Part shown: piece after piece, positions 1 to 10,600 of the stretch
Layout of the letters: each line of letters begins with the position of its first letter
Position numbering within the stretch: the first letter of the stretch is position 1
DNA from: Phytophthora quininea
Taxonomy: Eukaryota; Oomycota; Peronosporomycetes; Peronosporales; Peronosporaceae
Length of the DNA stretch: 64,000 bases
Assembly: GCA_011947345.1 (NCBI GenBank)
Contig: JAAVTG010000725.1
Coordinates: 1 to 64,000, forward strand
Direction of reading: 5' to 3'
Program-made: the position numbers and the translations under genes
Notes under the pieces: model-generated
Seen by the model: only the letters and a program-made list of their open reading frames with translations
What the model was told of the DNA's origin: nothing
The model's database searches: none

Positions 1-1222
1 CGGAATACTTGGCATTGCGAAAACGGAAAATAAACAAAAAATTGGCAAGGATGGAAGAGCTGAAGAGTGCTCCTAGGAGCTGCACGAAGATGGCGTAGAC
101 CGTCTCCGCATTTGACACCGGCGTGACGTCGCTGTATCCCAGTAGTACCAGTGTTCTCGACGCCCAGTACAGCGTTCGACCGTATTTCCGCGAGATCGAA
201 GCTCCAATTAGCTGATCCCTGATCACCCAGCTCGTCTCAACATTGGGGTTGCACGCATCAAAGGAAATACCGCACTGTAAATGTGCAATAAACATATATC
301 CGCAAGCTGCTAAATGACATGACGCAGCACAAAAGGCGATAGTGCGGACAAGACTGTTAAAACCAGCGGATGAGAGGTGTTGGACCCAGGGTCGATGCGA
401 GTAGATCGAGCTGAGCCGAGAAAAGCACCGGCGGAGTTTGTAGACGCGGCACAGCTTGTTAAATCGGACGAGATGAAGCGCGTTGAACTGTCGCGAAACA
501 AGCGGAAAGATTTCCAACGGCAAGAGCGCAACAATTTCCAGCGCCAACTCCCAAGTTCGCCCGAAGTGTTTGTGTGTGTGCATTCCACTCTCTCCTTCAT
601 CGCGTATCTCCAAGGTGCATCGGATACTCGCCAGTGTCCATTTGGTTTTATCGTGCTTCTGCCCTTCTGCATCACGCTTTAATTTAATATCCTTCTCCAA
701 TCCATTGATCTCTTCTTCGTACGAGATGGCATTTCTCCACAGACGGTAAACTTTCACAAACTCAACAGCGCCAGCAATATCTGCAATCACATCCAGCGGG
801 TATAAAACACTAAGCCGCCAAGTCCAGCGATTATAGCCGCTGTCAATTTCACCAAAGGGATCATAGAGAAAGCCAATCCGGAATGGCACAGAAATGAATA
901 AATACAACAGTATCGAGAGCTTGATAACATCGTTGATCGATTGCCTCGTCGTCCACGAAGTTAGTGCGTACTTGTTGGCCACAGCAATACGCAAGCGACG
1001 TCGAATTCGATCCATTTTTCCTCCAGAACTTTGGCTAGATACCGCCATTTTCATGAATTCATGCTTCGAACGAGAAACTGGCGACGACCCACTCGAGCTG
1101 CCAGCAATCGCCAAAACTTCCGCATCCTCGTCGTCGTAGCCAGCCACGTAAACTTTTCTCAGGGTCATACGATCAACACGGCAGTCTCCAACGCCCCCCA
1201 CAAAATTTCTACCGAGAATCAT
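1..1222 (-). CDS. Cyclic-nucleotide-gated-type K+ channel, N-terminal part (runs off window)
   Basis: The minus strand is open without a stop from an ATG at 1222 to the window edge. It encodes about 100 cytoplasmic residues, then an S1 helix (SVPFRIGFLYDP near 860-900), an S4-like helix with spaced basic residues (ALHLVRFNKLCRVYKLRR near 425-480), and a pore with LYWASRTLVLLGYSD. The selectivity filter GYSD lies at 128-139, followed by the start of S6. It is clearly a paralogue of the first module of the large channel gene at 26046-34134 (same order, pore LYWAARTIVLLGYGD). By family it is a plasma-membrane K+-selective, cyclic-nucleotide-binding channel. GYSD instead of GYGD is unusual. An alternative start is the ATG at 1168. 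The rest of the gene, including any CNBD, is outside the window. Confidence 0.85.
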   Translation of the reverse strand, partial: MILGRNFVGGVGDCRVDRMTLRKVYVAGYDDEDAEVLAIAGSSSGSSPVSRSKHEFMKMAVSSQSSGGKMDRIRRRLRIAVANKYALTSWTTRQSINDVIKLSILLYLFISVPFRIGFLYDPFGEIDSGYNRWTWRLSVLYPLDVIADIAGAVEFVKVYRLWRNAISYEEEINGLEKDIKLKRDAEGQKHDKTKWTLASIRCTLEIRDEGESGMHTHKHFGRTWELALEIVALLPLEIFPLVSRQFNALHLVRFNKLCRVYKLRRCFSRLSSIYSHRPWVQHLSSAGFNSLVRTIAFCAASCHLAACGYMFIAHLQCGISFDACNPNVETSWVIRDQLIGASISRKYGRTLYWASRTLVLLGYSDVTPVSNAETVYAIFVQLLGALFSSSILANFLFIFRFRNAKYS

Positions 1223-1766
1223 CCGAAAGCAGCAGTTTCACCAATCTAGAAATAGTCGTCATGGACAGCATTGCCCTGGAAGCTGCCATCCCTGTTGATC
1301 GGTACTTTGAAAGATGCAAGCCAAGAACCCTAACAATCTCGCGGCATTCGAACGCCCGGCACTTGGAAGATTGGTCGTAACGCGGCTGCAGATCCCTTGC
1401 GGATCGGCGCGCTGAGCGTTTCTTGGGGAAGGTGTCTGCATGGGCGTGTCAAGGAGGGCATCGTCGTTAGATACGCTTCAGCTTGCAACATCTTGCAACA
1501 ATCCCAGGGCACGGCTCCGAGTGGTTGACTACTAGATCGCCGATTCTACCACTGGCACGGCCCAGTCATCAAAGTTAAGCAATTGAAACTCTCTGATGCC
1601 GCCGACAAATGCATTAACGAAAAATACAATAAATTACTCCGGGTAAAACTATGCTGAGGTTGGAGAGAAGCGCACAGCCCAGCCCACAACTGGTCACTAC
1701 CGGTAATCACCAGTACGATATTGCTGCTATACGTCAATCCCAGTGTGTTTGTGCCTGCTAACCTCG
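1223..1766. other. Intergenic stretch, no gene seen
   Basis: No open frame here reads like a protein and I see no clear repeat. It is the 5' flank of the channel gene and the left flank of the Gypsy element, whose 5-bp target duplication (cctcg) occupies 1762-1766. Confidence 0.5.
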
Positions 1767-2045
1767 TGTAGTGCGTCCACGGTAGACGAACGTTGACACA
1801 GTGTTTGGGAAGCTGGCACTTCCGAATGTTGTACTTGCCGAGTGTATTGCTTAGATGAAAGCAAAAAGGAAAGTGTCTAAACTACCCCGGCAACTCGCCA
1901 CTGCGAGCAGCACACCATGGAGCCCATGGTGTGTCTTCGAGTTCAACTGCAACTGCAAGTTGGTACCAGCTGATAAGGACTGCAACCGCATTCCTTCATC
2001 GAAGTGTAACGAGGGCAAGGCTTTCAACCTGAACCACGCGCTACA
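1767..2045 (-). repeat. 3' LTR of the Gypsy element
   Basis: This 279-bp copy matches 7007-7284 almost base for base. It differs by one extra A in an A-run, and by A/G and A/C substitutions near the middle and end. It is the downstream LTR because the element is transcribed on the minus strand. Confidence 0.93.
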
Positions 2046-2436
2046 ATTCCCCCAAGCCTTGCTTTCGGCAGCTTGAATTGAGTTGGCAGCGGAATTGCTT
2101 CAATGTCATATAGGTACACTGTACCATATTGACTGGTACACTATACCACACAAACTACTGAGATATTGTTATTTGATGTATTGATCAAGTAAATGACCGT
2201 CACGTGGCTACTGCCATGCATGACGCGTCAACTACTGTTGCTGATCACATCGGTTAGCACGGCTATCCAAAACGTTGCTTTATGTATCTGCAACAACCCA
2301 CACTGTGGTTTATTATCGTGACACTGTCAGGATATTTCAAGTTGCTGTAGAAAATTGGTACTACCAGCAAAAAGGTTGCAGCAACCGCTGTACAACCTTA
2401 AGCAACCGTAGAGTTGCTACACTGTAGCACGAGAGC
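2046..2436. other. Gypsy 3' untranslated region
   Basis: Non-coding part between the pol stop and the 3' LTR. It holds short imperfect repeats: ggtacactgtacc / ggtacactatacc near 2110-2150, and several variants of gttgcagcaacc around 2270-2420. The polypurine tract is next to the LTR. Confidence 0.6.
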
Positions 2437-3890
2437 TTAATCTGAGCTCATCTTGTCGAATGCTGAAGCTAATTTGCTGTCGCTGGCTGCGGCAACGTAG
2501 GCTCGGACCAGAGCAGGGACATCCTTGCTCAGCGACTGCAGAGGCTCCCAGGAGTCCTCTATAGACTCTAATCCGCACCAGCTCACAAGCAACTCAAAGC
2601 GTTGGCTTTGTTCATTCCAGCGGTGCTTGATAAGTTGCTCGATCTTAAGCACAATACCTTGTGCAGCGACATGCTCCAAAAGTTCATCCGTGACCTCCAA
2701 ATCACTGTCAGCGTAGAACTTTAGACGAGAGGCGTGAACATCTTGCTCAGCACCGGTGATGAGGTGGCGAACACGGAAGGAGTGCGAGTCTGCACGGGTG
2801 ATAACGTAGGGACCGACCCATGTCACGAGCAACTTACTGTGTCGTCGCTCATCGACACGTGATTGGAGGACATAATCACCCACAGCAAAGTTGACGATTT
2901 GTGCACCTCTGGACTTTCGCTTGTTCAGGAGCGTTATCTTTTCACGTTTGTCGGTGACAGCACGATGCATCTCTTCAATACTCTTCCGTAGCTGTTCAAG
3001 CTGCTTCACAATTGTTTCACTCGAAATCGAGATTTCCTTTAGTTGCTCATTGGGTAGGTAGAGCAAGTAGGCTGGAGAGGGGCATGGAAGTCCCGTGAAG
3101 ACCTCAACGGGCGCTTGATTGGCTAACGAAGCCACTGGGGAGTGATTCATGTTCGCTTGAACAAGAGGCACTAAGTAGATCCAGTCCTGATGCGATAATT
3201 TGTACTCCATGATCATAGCTCGGAAAACTTGCAGAATATCGCGGTTCGCACGTTCTACCGAGCCGTTAACCCACGGGCTGTATGCCACGATAAACTGCTG
3301 TTGACACTTCAGTCGCCGGCACAGGTCAGCAACAACTTGGTTCTTGAAGTGCGATCCGTTGTCGCTAACCCATACCGAAGGAATACCGAAACGACTGTGC
3401 CACCCGAGCAACGCCTCAACTGTTACCTCACTTGTTGGTGTATCACATGGCACAAGTTCGCAGTAGTGCGTGAAGTTGTCCTTTAAAACAAGCAGGTACT
3501 TGCAATTACCGAAGCCCTCGCCGAGGTATAGATAGTCGAAGTGTATTGCGCCGTTTCGAATGTCAGCACGATAAAGTTCACCCCAAGGTCTTGGCACTAT
3601 CCTGCCTCCCTTGATATGCTGACAGAGTAGGCAGGAGCGCAGGAAACGACGCACTAGTTGCGTTAGATTAGCGACCGAAAAATTCTCCGTAGCTGGTTCA
3701 GTACGACGGCCTCGCCGCGGTGACCCTGGGCGCCGCAGTGAGCAATGATCATGACACGCAGGAGTAGTGATTTAGCAGTAAAGGGTATCCAAATCATTCC
3801 TTGGACTCGATGCACTCCGTGTTCGACGGTCTCCGACTCTGCCGGCAGCAAAGCTGCATGCGCTTTCTGCGTCGCCGCAATTTCCTTCAA
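2437..3890 (-). CDS. Gypsy pol, integrase and chromodomain
   Basis: The H2C2 zinc-binding part (IAHCGAQGHRGE, then FLRSCLLCQHIKGG) spans two frames joined by a one-base loss in a T-run near 3685. The catalytic core shows HFDYLYLGEG (first Asp), VWVSDNGSHF (second Asp) and VNGSVERANRD (Glu), i.e. a complete D,D-E set. The C-terminus (about residues 300-390 of the 405-residue frame) contains FELLVSWCGLESIEDSWEPL, a chromodomain pattern that in chromoviruses directs insertion to marked chromatin. The 405-residue frame runs 3654-2437. Confidence 0.9.
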
Positions 3891-3915
3891 AGTTGGCCAC
3901 GTGAAGCCTTCATCG

Positions 3916-4457
3916 TCAAGAGGGCGCAGTACCGGCCGCTGCGAAGCTTTGGCTGCAGAGCGGCGTCAGTCGTTTGAAATGCGCTGATGGAGATGCCGAC
4001 AACGGTGGAGATCCAGCGCCGCCCCAGCGGCTAATCATATCCGCCCACAAATTGTGTACACCCTCGATGTGGACGATAGTGTAGTTGTACTCCATCAATT
4101 TTACCGCCCAACGCAATAATTTACCGCGCACATGCTTTTTAATTTCGCCACCAGGCGAGAAAACATGGACCAGGTTCCTATGGTCGCAAAAGACTTTGAA
4201 GCCATCGGTCTTAGCAGTAAGTAATCCAGATCTTCGCAGGACAGCACTATTGGATACGCCTCTTTTTCAATTACGCTCCAATGAAGCTGAGCGCCAGTGA
4301 AAGTGCCGCCCTTGCAAATGAGCAATTCGTGCTTCTGATCAGTGATGGCTACGCCTTGTTCCCATTCCACAACTTGTGTCAAGATGGAGGCCCATCCCGT
4401 GTCGCTGGCGTCTGCAAACAAGCAGAATGTCGCTCTATCCTGTGGGTGAACCATCAT
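3916..4457 (-). CDS. Gypsy pol, RNase H region (frame-shifted)
   Basis: The frame 4457-4101 begins MMVHPQDRATFCLFADASDTGWASIL, where FADASDTGWA is the Gypsy RNase H D-box. It passes in the -1 phase near 4115-4131 to a frame containing YTIVHIEGVHNLWADMISRW, the usual C-terminal H..G..N..AD..SR signature. The two frames together make one RNase H domain that removes RNA from the RNA:DNA hybrid. The break is a single-base loss. Confidence 0.8.
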
Positions 4458-6331
4458 TGCTGAGCGGCGAAGGAGGGTTTTACTTGGTCAAAACTTGCCA
4501 ACCCTTCCGTCGACATGGTAATGCTGATACCCGAGGCGACTCTCTTTGTTTTGCGTTTGCCAGTCAACGCTCGGTCTAGTAGCAGTTGAAGAGGGCGGAT
4601 GATGCGCGCGTAGTCGACGAGACTATCACGCATCCAGTTGCTGGCGCAAATAAATTGCTGCAGTTGACCGGCGGTGGCTGGCGGAGGCATCGCTGAAAGA
4701 GCATCGATCCGTTTAGGGTCATGACGGACACCTGTTGCATCTATGACTTTGCCACACCACGTCACAGATTGTTGGTAGAGCGAGGACTTCTTGAGACTCA
4801 GCTTCAATCCGAACTTGTTGACCAGGTCAAACAGTCTTTCAAGTATTGTAAGGTAATCAGGAATAGTATCCGCAAACGACAGTAAATCATCAATCCAGAT
4901 GAGCAAGTGCTCGTTCAGTAATTCTGCAAAGCAATTCTCCATCGAAACTTGAAAATGCAACGCTGAGTCGCAGCTGCCTTGCATCACACGAGTTGGTGTA
5001 AATACACCTTCATCTGTCATGTAGGAGAGTAGTTCTCTGCTGTCCGGATGCACTCCAAGCTGCCAGAAGCTGCGAATAAAGTCGAAGAGACCGTAGTGCT
5101 TTTTACCGCGAAGTCGCTCTAGTTTAGTCTTCAAGTTCGGCATCACACCTGCAATTGGTTCTGTCATCGAGTTCAGCGGTTTGTAGTCTACTGCTTGCCG
5201 GAACTCGTCGACCTTTGGCTTTCGCACAGGCAACGCTGCACACGCCCAGCGGCTACTTGGGTTTTTATAAACCCACCCAAGTTCAACAAGAGACTGGTTG
5301 AATTCACGTAAGAACTTGGTCTGCAGCGGCGCATACTGCCGAGCTTTGCATCTGAAAGGACGTGCATCCGGCTTGAGGCGTAGTTTGTATGGGGGAACCT
5401 TTGCGGGCGGATCGTCACATAGTACTACCCGCCAAATGTCGTGCTTCGTAGTGATTCGGCGTAGCTCGGCCAATGCGTCTATTGGAAACCCGTTTTCCAA
5501 AGCCGCAGACAATAATCTCTCGATACCATCACGAATATCATTGTCATTTGCATGGCCAGGACGGAGCTCGTCGTCGTTGTCGAATGGGTCAACATCTTCC
5601 AATTGGCTACCAGCTAATTGTTCTAGTTGACGCTCCACGTCAATCCCCAAGGACAACAACACGTCTTTTCCCACGATAAATTCATCCTCTTGTTGCTCGA
5701 TGATGAGGCAGGACACGGGGTCCGCAGGCTCAACAGGACCCGCAGCAGTGTGAAGGCGGATTCTCACTTCAACTGATTCACGAGCTTCGACGTCGTGTCC
5801 ACCGACAGCCTTGCCGACGACCGCTCTACCCAACTGGGTAGAAATCACTCCACTATCACGTTTGACAAGTTCTTCATAGTTGGTCCTACTAATCAAGCAC
5901 CTGTCCGAACCTGTGTCGGCACAGTACTGTAGCCCCAGAACATCGTTTAGGAGGATTGTACTGACCCCACCTAAGCGTTCCTTAAGTCGCTTCATACGAG
6001 ATTTATCTGGTCGGCGCGAATGAAACTTCTTTGGAAGCTCCTTTTTCTCGGAGGTCGAAGCTGAGGGACAAGAGGCCACATAATGTGCACTACCACACTT
6101 GAGACACCCGTCTTTTGGCGTTGCTGGCCGAGTCTTTTCCACTGCTGGATTGGCGACAACACGATCAGAATCACCGGAGCGAGAGACATTCATGTTGTGG
6201 CCGCTGCGCTGGCCTCGAGCCCGTTGCTCCTTCGTGCGCGCCTTTCCCTGTAGCTTAGGTGCTTTGTCGGGCTTGGCGAGCTGCTCATCGTAGCGAGCGC
6301 TTGCGGCGACGGAATTCTCGGTCCTGCTCAA
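4454..6331 (-). CDS. Gypsy pol, first part: zinc knuckle, protease, reverse transcriptase
   Basis: A 625-residue frame. A CCHC-like knuckle (CLKCGSAHYVASC) is near residue 75, an aspartic protease motif (YCADTGSDRCLIS) near residue 137, then the reverse transcriptase with palm motifs including FRQAVDYKPLN and the catalytic WIDDLL. The usual Gypsy form is YVDD or YIDD; tryptophan in the first position is uncommon. The connection domain (VTWCGKVIDATGVRHDP, then SAMPPPATAGQLQQF) follows. The frame stops at 4454 and RNase H continues in the -1 phase in the next frame, consistent with one missing base. Confidence 0.9.
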   Translation of the reverse strand: MSRTENSVAASARYDEQLAKPDKAPKLQGKARTKEQRARGQRSGHNMNVSRSGDSDRVVANPAVEKTRPATPKDGCLKCGSAHYVASCPSASTSEKKELPKKFHSRRPDKSRMKRLKERLGGVSTILLNDVLGLQYCADTGSDRCLISRTNYEELVKRDSGVISTQLGRAVVGKAVGGHDVEARESVEVRIRLHTAAGPVEPADPVSCLIIEQQEDEFIVGKDVLLSLGIDVERQLEQLAGSQLEDVDPFDNDDELRPGHANDNDIRDGIERLLSAALENGFPIDALAELRRITTKHDIWRVVLCDDPPAKVPPYKLRLKPDARPFRCKARQYAPLQTKFLREFNQSLVELGWVYKNPSSRWACAALPVRKPKVDEFRQAVDYKPLNSMTEPIAGVMPNLKTKLERLRGKKHYGLFDFIRSFWQLGVHPDSRELLSYMTDEGVFTPTRVMQGSCDSALHFQVSMENCFAELLNEHLLIWIDDLLSFADTIPDYLTILERLFDLVNKFGLKLSLKKSSLYQQSVTWCGKVIDATGVRHDPKRIDALSAMPPPATAGQLQQFICASNWMRDSLVDYARIIRPLQLLLDRALTGKRKTKRVASGISITMSTEGLASFDQVKPSFAAQQ

Positions 6332-6974
6332 GTGCCTTTTCTAGGATCAGGTCGTGGAGCTTTTGCTCGTCGTTGCGGGCTTCAGGAGACTGAAACCGGA
6401 TTGCCGTTTTAACGTCAGCCTTCAACTCATTGGGCGACAGCGACTCAATTAGCAGTTTGCACTTTTCTTTGGGACCGTCCGCGCCTTCAAAGCACGTTAC
6501 CAGTCCGTGATCATCGATCACGCGGCTGCAAGTCATGAAATACTTCAAAACTCGCTCCGCAACGTCGGTCTCCGCCATATCGAGACGGAGTTCTTTTGCG
6601 AACAGTTGGTCGACGTCCGGTAGAGTGTCGTTTTTGACACTATTGATGATGATGTCTATCTCAGTCGTAATCCGTGCATCCGTCACATCATTCTTCGCGA
6701 TCTTCCACCGGTAAGTGCAAAGTGCGTCCAAGAGCTTGTCGTCGAACGTGCTCTTGATACTCTCGCACAGGCGATCATACAGCTCTTGGTCACCCTTGCT
6801 CCGGGCCTTCACGCTTTCTTCATATTCCGCTCGGGCTTTCTTCCACTTGATTAACTCAGAGTGGGACGTCGACGAAATTCGCGGTGCGACGACCGGAGCG
6901 AACAGCGGGACACTCATGGTCTTCGTTTCTTCAGCATCGCCCGAAGTTTCGCCGTTGTTGTTACGAGTCTTCAT
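6285..6974 (-). CDS. Gypsy gag polyprotein
   Basis: A 229-residue, charged, largely helical protein at the 5' end of the element, just inside the 5' LTR. Its position and its lack of catalytic motifs make it the capsid protein that packages element RNA. It ends 47 nt inside the next frame (pol), which lies in the +1 phase, so pol would need +1 frameshifting or separate initiation. The zinc knuckle (CLKCGSAHYVASC) is in the pol frame rather than here. An indel error at the junction is the alternative explanation for the split. Confidence 0.8.
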   Translation of the reverse strand: MKTRNNNGETSGDAEETKTMSVPLFAPVVAPRISSTSHSELIKWKKARAEYEESVKARSKGDQELYDRLCESIKSTFDDKLLDALCTYRWKIAKNDVTDARITTEIDIIINSVKNDTLPDVDQLFAKELRLDMAETDVAERVLKYFMTCSRVIDDHGLVTCFEGADGPKEKCKLLIESLSPNELKADVKTAIRFQSPEARNDEQKLHDLILEKALEQDREFRRRKRSLR

Positions 6975-7006
6975 CGTGTGAACGCTGGGTTCACTAAAGT
7001 TAACTT

Positions 7007-7284
7007 TGTAGTGCGTCCACGGTAGACGAACGTTGACACAGTGTTTGGGAAGCTGGCACTTCCGAATGTTGTACTTGCCGAGTGTATTGCTTAGATGAAA
7101 GCAAAAGGAAAGTGTCTAAACTACCCCGGCAGCTCGCCACTGCGAGCAGCACACCATGGAGCCCATGGTGTGTCTTCGAGTTCAACTGCAACTGCAAGTT
7201 GGTACCAGCTGATAAGGACTGCAACCGCATTCCTTCATCGAAGTGTAACGAGGGCAAGGCTTTCAACCTGAACCCCGCGCTACA
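7007..7284 (-). repeat. 5' LTR of the Gypsy element
   Basis: This 278-bp LTR is immediately followed on the minus strand by a short leader and the gag ATG at 6974, so it carries the promoter. The first bases after it (rc of 6985-7006) should be the tRNA primer site; I do not recognise which tRNA they match. Confidence 0.92.
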
Positions 7285-7448
7285 CCTCGCTAATATTCTC
7301 ACATATCGACGAGGGCAGATGGCGGCTGCCAAGCCAGCGCTAGATGCAAAAATAAATTCATATCACCTGAACCAGTATATTTAAAAAATCCTACCCCAGT
7401 ATTCGCGTAGCAAGCTCTCCACAGCGCGATCCATAGAAACAACACGAT

Positions 7449-7673
7449 TCACATCGTCACATCCCAGTGTTTGCGATGACCGCCAACAGAGCTCAGGGAC
7501 AGTCGTTTGACCGTGTCGGCATCTGTCTGCAATGCTCTGTATCCTCTCACGGGAAGCTCTACGTGGCACTGTCGCGCGCAAGGTCGAGAAAGGACATCAC
7601 GATCATGGTGGACGACTCTGCCATGCGGCGCAAGCAATTCCCAGTGTTTCCTGTGGAGGAAATCTGGTGATGT
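7449..7673 (+). pseudogene. Helitron PIF1-type helicase remnant
   Basis: Starting at 7467 the plus strand encodes a 67-residue peptide with FAMTANRAQGQSFDRVGI and then LYVALSRARS, the paired C-terminal motifs (V/VI) of PIF1-like SF1B helicases. In oomycete genomes this segment is typical of Helitron transposases. Everything upstream of these motifs is missing, so this is the last ~70 residues of a dead element, directly beside the right end of the Gypsy insertion. Confidence 0.72.
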
Positions 7674-10600
7674 TTTCCGTCCAGGGGTGGTTGTTGCACA
7701 GCGCGAGCTGCGGCAACGTGGCCAGGATCTTGGTGAACTGAGATCAGTTGCGGACTCCTTCAGCGACGATTTTGGAACTGCCACTGAAGGATTGGCGTGT
7801 GCACCTCGCGAATCCCTATAGGTTCGACCCTTCGATTCCGTGTTTAATCCACCGGATGACCTTTCACCGTCAAAGACACAAAGAGTATTAGATGGATTAG
7901 TTTACCCACAATTCGTTCTCCTGCAGCCCACTTTTCTTGGGCGGTAGTTGAAGAGACAGGGTTCTTGGACTGCAAGTTCAAGAAGAACTAGCAACCACAG
8001 ATAATCAATATACAGAGAGATCCTTATGCAAATATACAGTCGACACTTATGTGGTGATGTTGATTTGGGTTTTTCTATGGATAGCAATCCCCGCGCTGTG
8101 ATTGGTTGGATATTAACTTAGGGGATGAGTGGTTGTGGCGACGTGTGACTAGTTGGGACAAGGCTGTGGCGGGAGTCCTACCAAGGATGGTCCCTAGGTT
8201 TCGGAAGCTTGCGTCGGGAGTATGTAAATCCCGAAACGCACAGGAGGCTCGGTCGAAGCCGCACCTCGTCCGTCAGCAAGTGTCTAAGAGTGGGCAGAAA
8301 TCACATTGAGGGAACGTATCCCCTCTGTGCCTTGTGTAGCCTTGGCCCCAAAGCGCACGATGAGTGTGACGCTAAGGGCTCCCAAGACCTAGTCTCTCCC
8401 CAACAAAGCACGTGTTGCACAACACACTACGTTTCCAAGAAGTTGCTACGCTCGATGAAAGTGGATTTCCCGATACGCTAGGACTCTAGAACCGGATTCG
8501 GTATCCTGGACGCAGATTGGCGTTCCAGGATGACCAATCCCTGAACCGCGAATCTGGATGTATGAAGTTGTGGAAGTCCCTATACAAACTTCAGGTGAAG
8601 AATCAATCCCCAGTGCGAGTGATGTGGAGCGCCTGGAGTTGAAGTTGCGAGAGGTCACCCCGTTTGGGAATCTTGACCCCCATTGAGCAATGGAGATGCT
8701 CCAGGATTGCGCACCCAGTGATGACTCCATAGTCAGACCAAGTCACTGACACCGTCCATATTCAAGTCAAGATATTGTTAGAAGATCGTTCAAGATTCGT
8801 ACTTAGTATTGCATAGCTAGTTTGTATGAGATTTTACCAGAGTTCGATTTCCCCCAAGTGCTCAAGTGCTCCGAGGAAGCGGAGGCCGCATTGGGCGTTA
8901 AGGGCACCTTGGCTTAGGGGCTAGCCTCGCGTGGAACTCCCCCGTGTTCAAGTCCAGTTGGGAAGGGGAGTTCTAGGGCGTGCCGCTCCTGGATTGACCC
9001 CGACCCATTCCATATCCTAGTTGGGCCGTCGGTACATCCGGGCGTCACCCATTTCATATTGACCCGACCGTCTTGTGTAGCTGGATAGCAGTGACCACCA
9101 GGGCGTTGACACTAACTGCGTTGTGAATCGACTGGCCTAGGCTTTGTAACCGAGTGCTGTATCTGTTGCTCCGCGAGGAGCTGGTGCGCGAACGTCGGGG
9201 TGTTCGAGACCTTCCAGGTGTCCCGAACCGCATACGCCCCATCGATCCTGGACGAGGACCCACCACCCGAGGGTCCAAAGAATAAGTGGTGGCTGCATAT
9301 CGGTATCGAACACTATATTGACACGATGTGCCCGTAAAGTCTGGCGGATTGTGGATGGATGGTGACGCGCAACAAGTAGCGCGACAGTAACCGAGAGCGT
9401 GGAGAGAACTCTCACTGCCTGTCTAGCAGGGGACAGGTGATTGGGCGCTGTGGAGTAATGATGTGAACGGGCTCCAAGCGAAGCAAGCTAAGTCCCGGAC
9501 CGAGTGCCGCCGGCCAAGGACCGTACAGATTCTGAGTTAATCTGAGAAACATGCTCCTGGCGGCCGCTTGCAGCGTTCCCCAGAATAGAGCCCCATAGAT
9601 CTCAGGATGGTGGCAAGCTCCCATAATCTGGGAAATCCCAGTCAATCTGGAGATTTTCCGTGGTATCTTTGGAAACGACTGTTCAAGCACGATCCCCTGA
9701 TTTGGCAACTGCCCGAGGATGCGCACTGGATTCCTGCCAGGAGTACCTTTAGTTTGCATGAGATCTTTAACCAGACAGAGTTCGTTTTACCTTCTAAGTG
9801 GCAAGCCGGAAGATTGGCCCGGCGGAAGCGGCTCCACGTCCGTCAAGTTATCCTAAGGTCAAAGAGGTGGGCGTAAGAGGCGTTCGACTGCTAGTAGCCT
9901 TATTCCATATCTACGTGCTGTCAGGCCCCGGTGGGGTAGGCAGTGCGCTATATTACGGGGAGCTTTGCTTCCTAAGAGTGACTTGCATAGTGTTCTGGGC
10001 TGAAAAGCCGATATTGTGTGGGTTGCTGTCCTCTCGGGGACTGGTGCGCGTGCTAGCCTTGGGTCTGGGCTAGGAGTTAAACAAAGAGACCCTTTAAGGC
10101 CCGAGTCCTGGGCCTTTCAAAGAACAGAGGACAAAGAGAGTTTTGTGTAGTGTATAGCTTTATTGGTTAAGTAGTCTTAGTGCCCAAGACTACAAGGTTC
10201 AAGTCAACCGGTCAAGACACCCCCTGACGCGGGCTCGGTACGCTGCCTGGAAGAAGTTATCCCCCAGGGATCACCACGCTGCTACTTCGTCTGGCCACAC
10301 ACGCCTCGGACAACTTTTCCTGAATTCGCAGCGCCACAATATTGTTAATTGTTATCTTGTACAAGGTTTGGCTGTGTGGTCCTGGAGTGCGACCACAAGC
10401 TACCTTCTAACTCTTCTAACCCGCTCTCTGTAGCAAGCGCGTTCGGGGAACTCCCTAACCGCAGTACTAACCTACCCGTTACCTGTATCCTGAGCAGGTG
10501 TGCTCCTGGTCGTCGAGTCCAGCGATTCGAACCCTTAGGGATTGCACACAAGGTACACGCCAACGGCTCCGGGTAGCTGAAGGCCTTCTGGAACCGCTCC

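Larger units (their letters stand above)
1767..7284 (-). mobile_element. Full-length Ty3/Gypsy LTR retrotransposon with chromodomain
   Basis: Two near-identical LTRs (1767-2045 and 7007-7284) start TGTAG and end CTACA, and are flanked by the direct repeat cctcg (1762-1766 and 7285-7289), a typical 5-bp target-site duplication. Between them, on the minus strand, lie gag, then pol in the order protease, reverse transcriptase, RNase H, integrase, which is the Gypsy order. A chromodomain-like segment follows the integrase, so it belongs with chromovirus-like elements. A purine-rich tract (rc of 2046-2054) sits just before the 3' LTR. The LTRs differ by two substitutions and one indel, so insertion was recent. 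The pol frame is cut by single-base shifts (near 4455, 4115, 3680 and about 3900), most of which may be assembly errors. Confidence 0.93.

Noticed and set aside
310..675. 121-residue minus-strand frame
   Set aside because: It is a shadow: another minus-strand phase over the same bases reads as channel S4-S5 sequence continuous with the rest of the gene.
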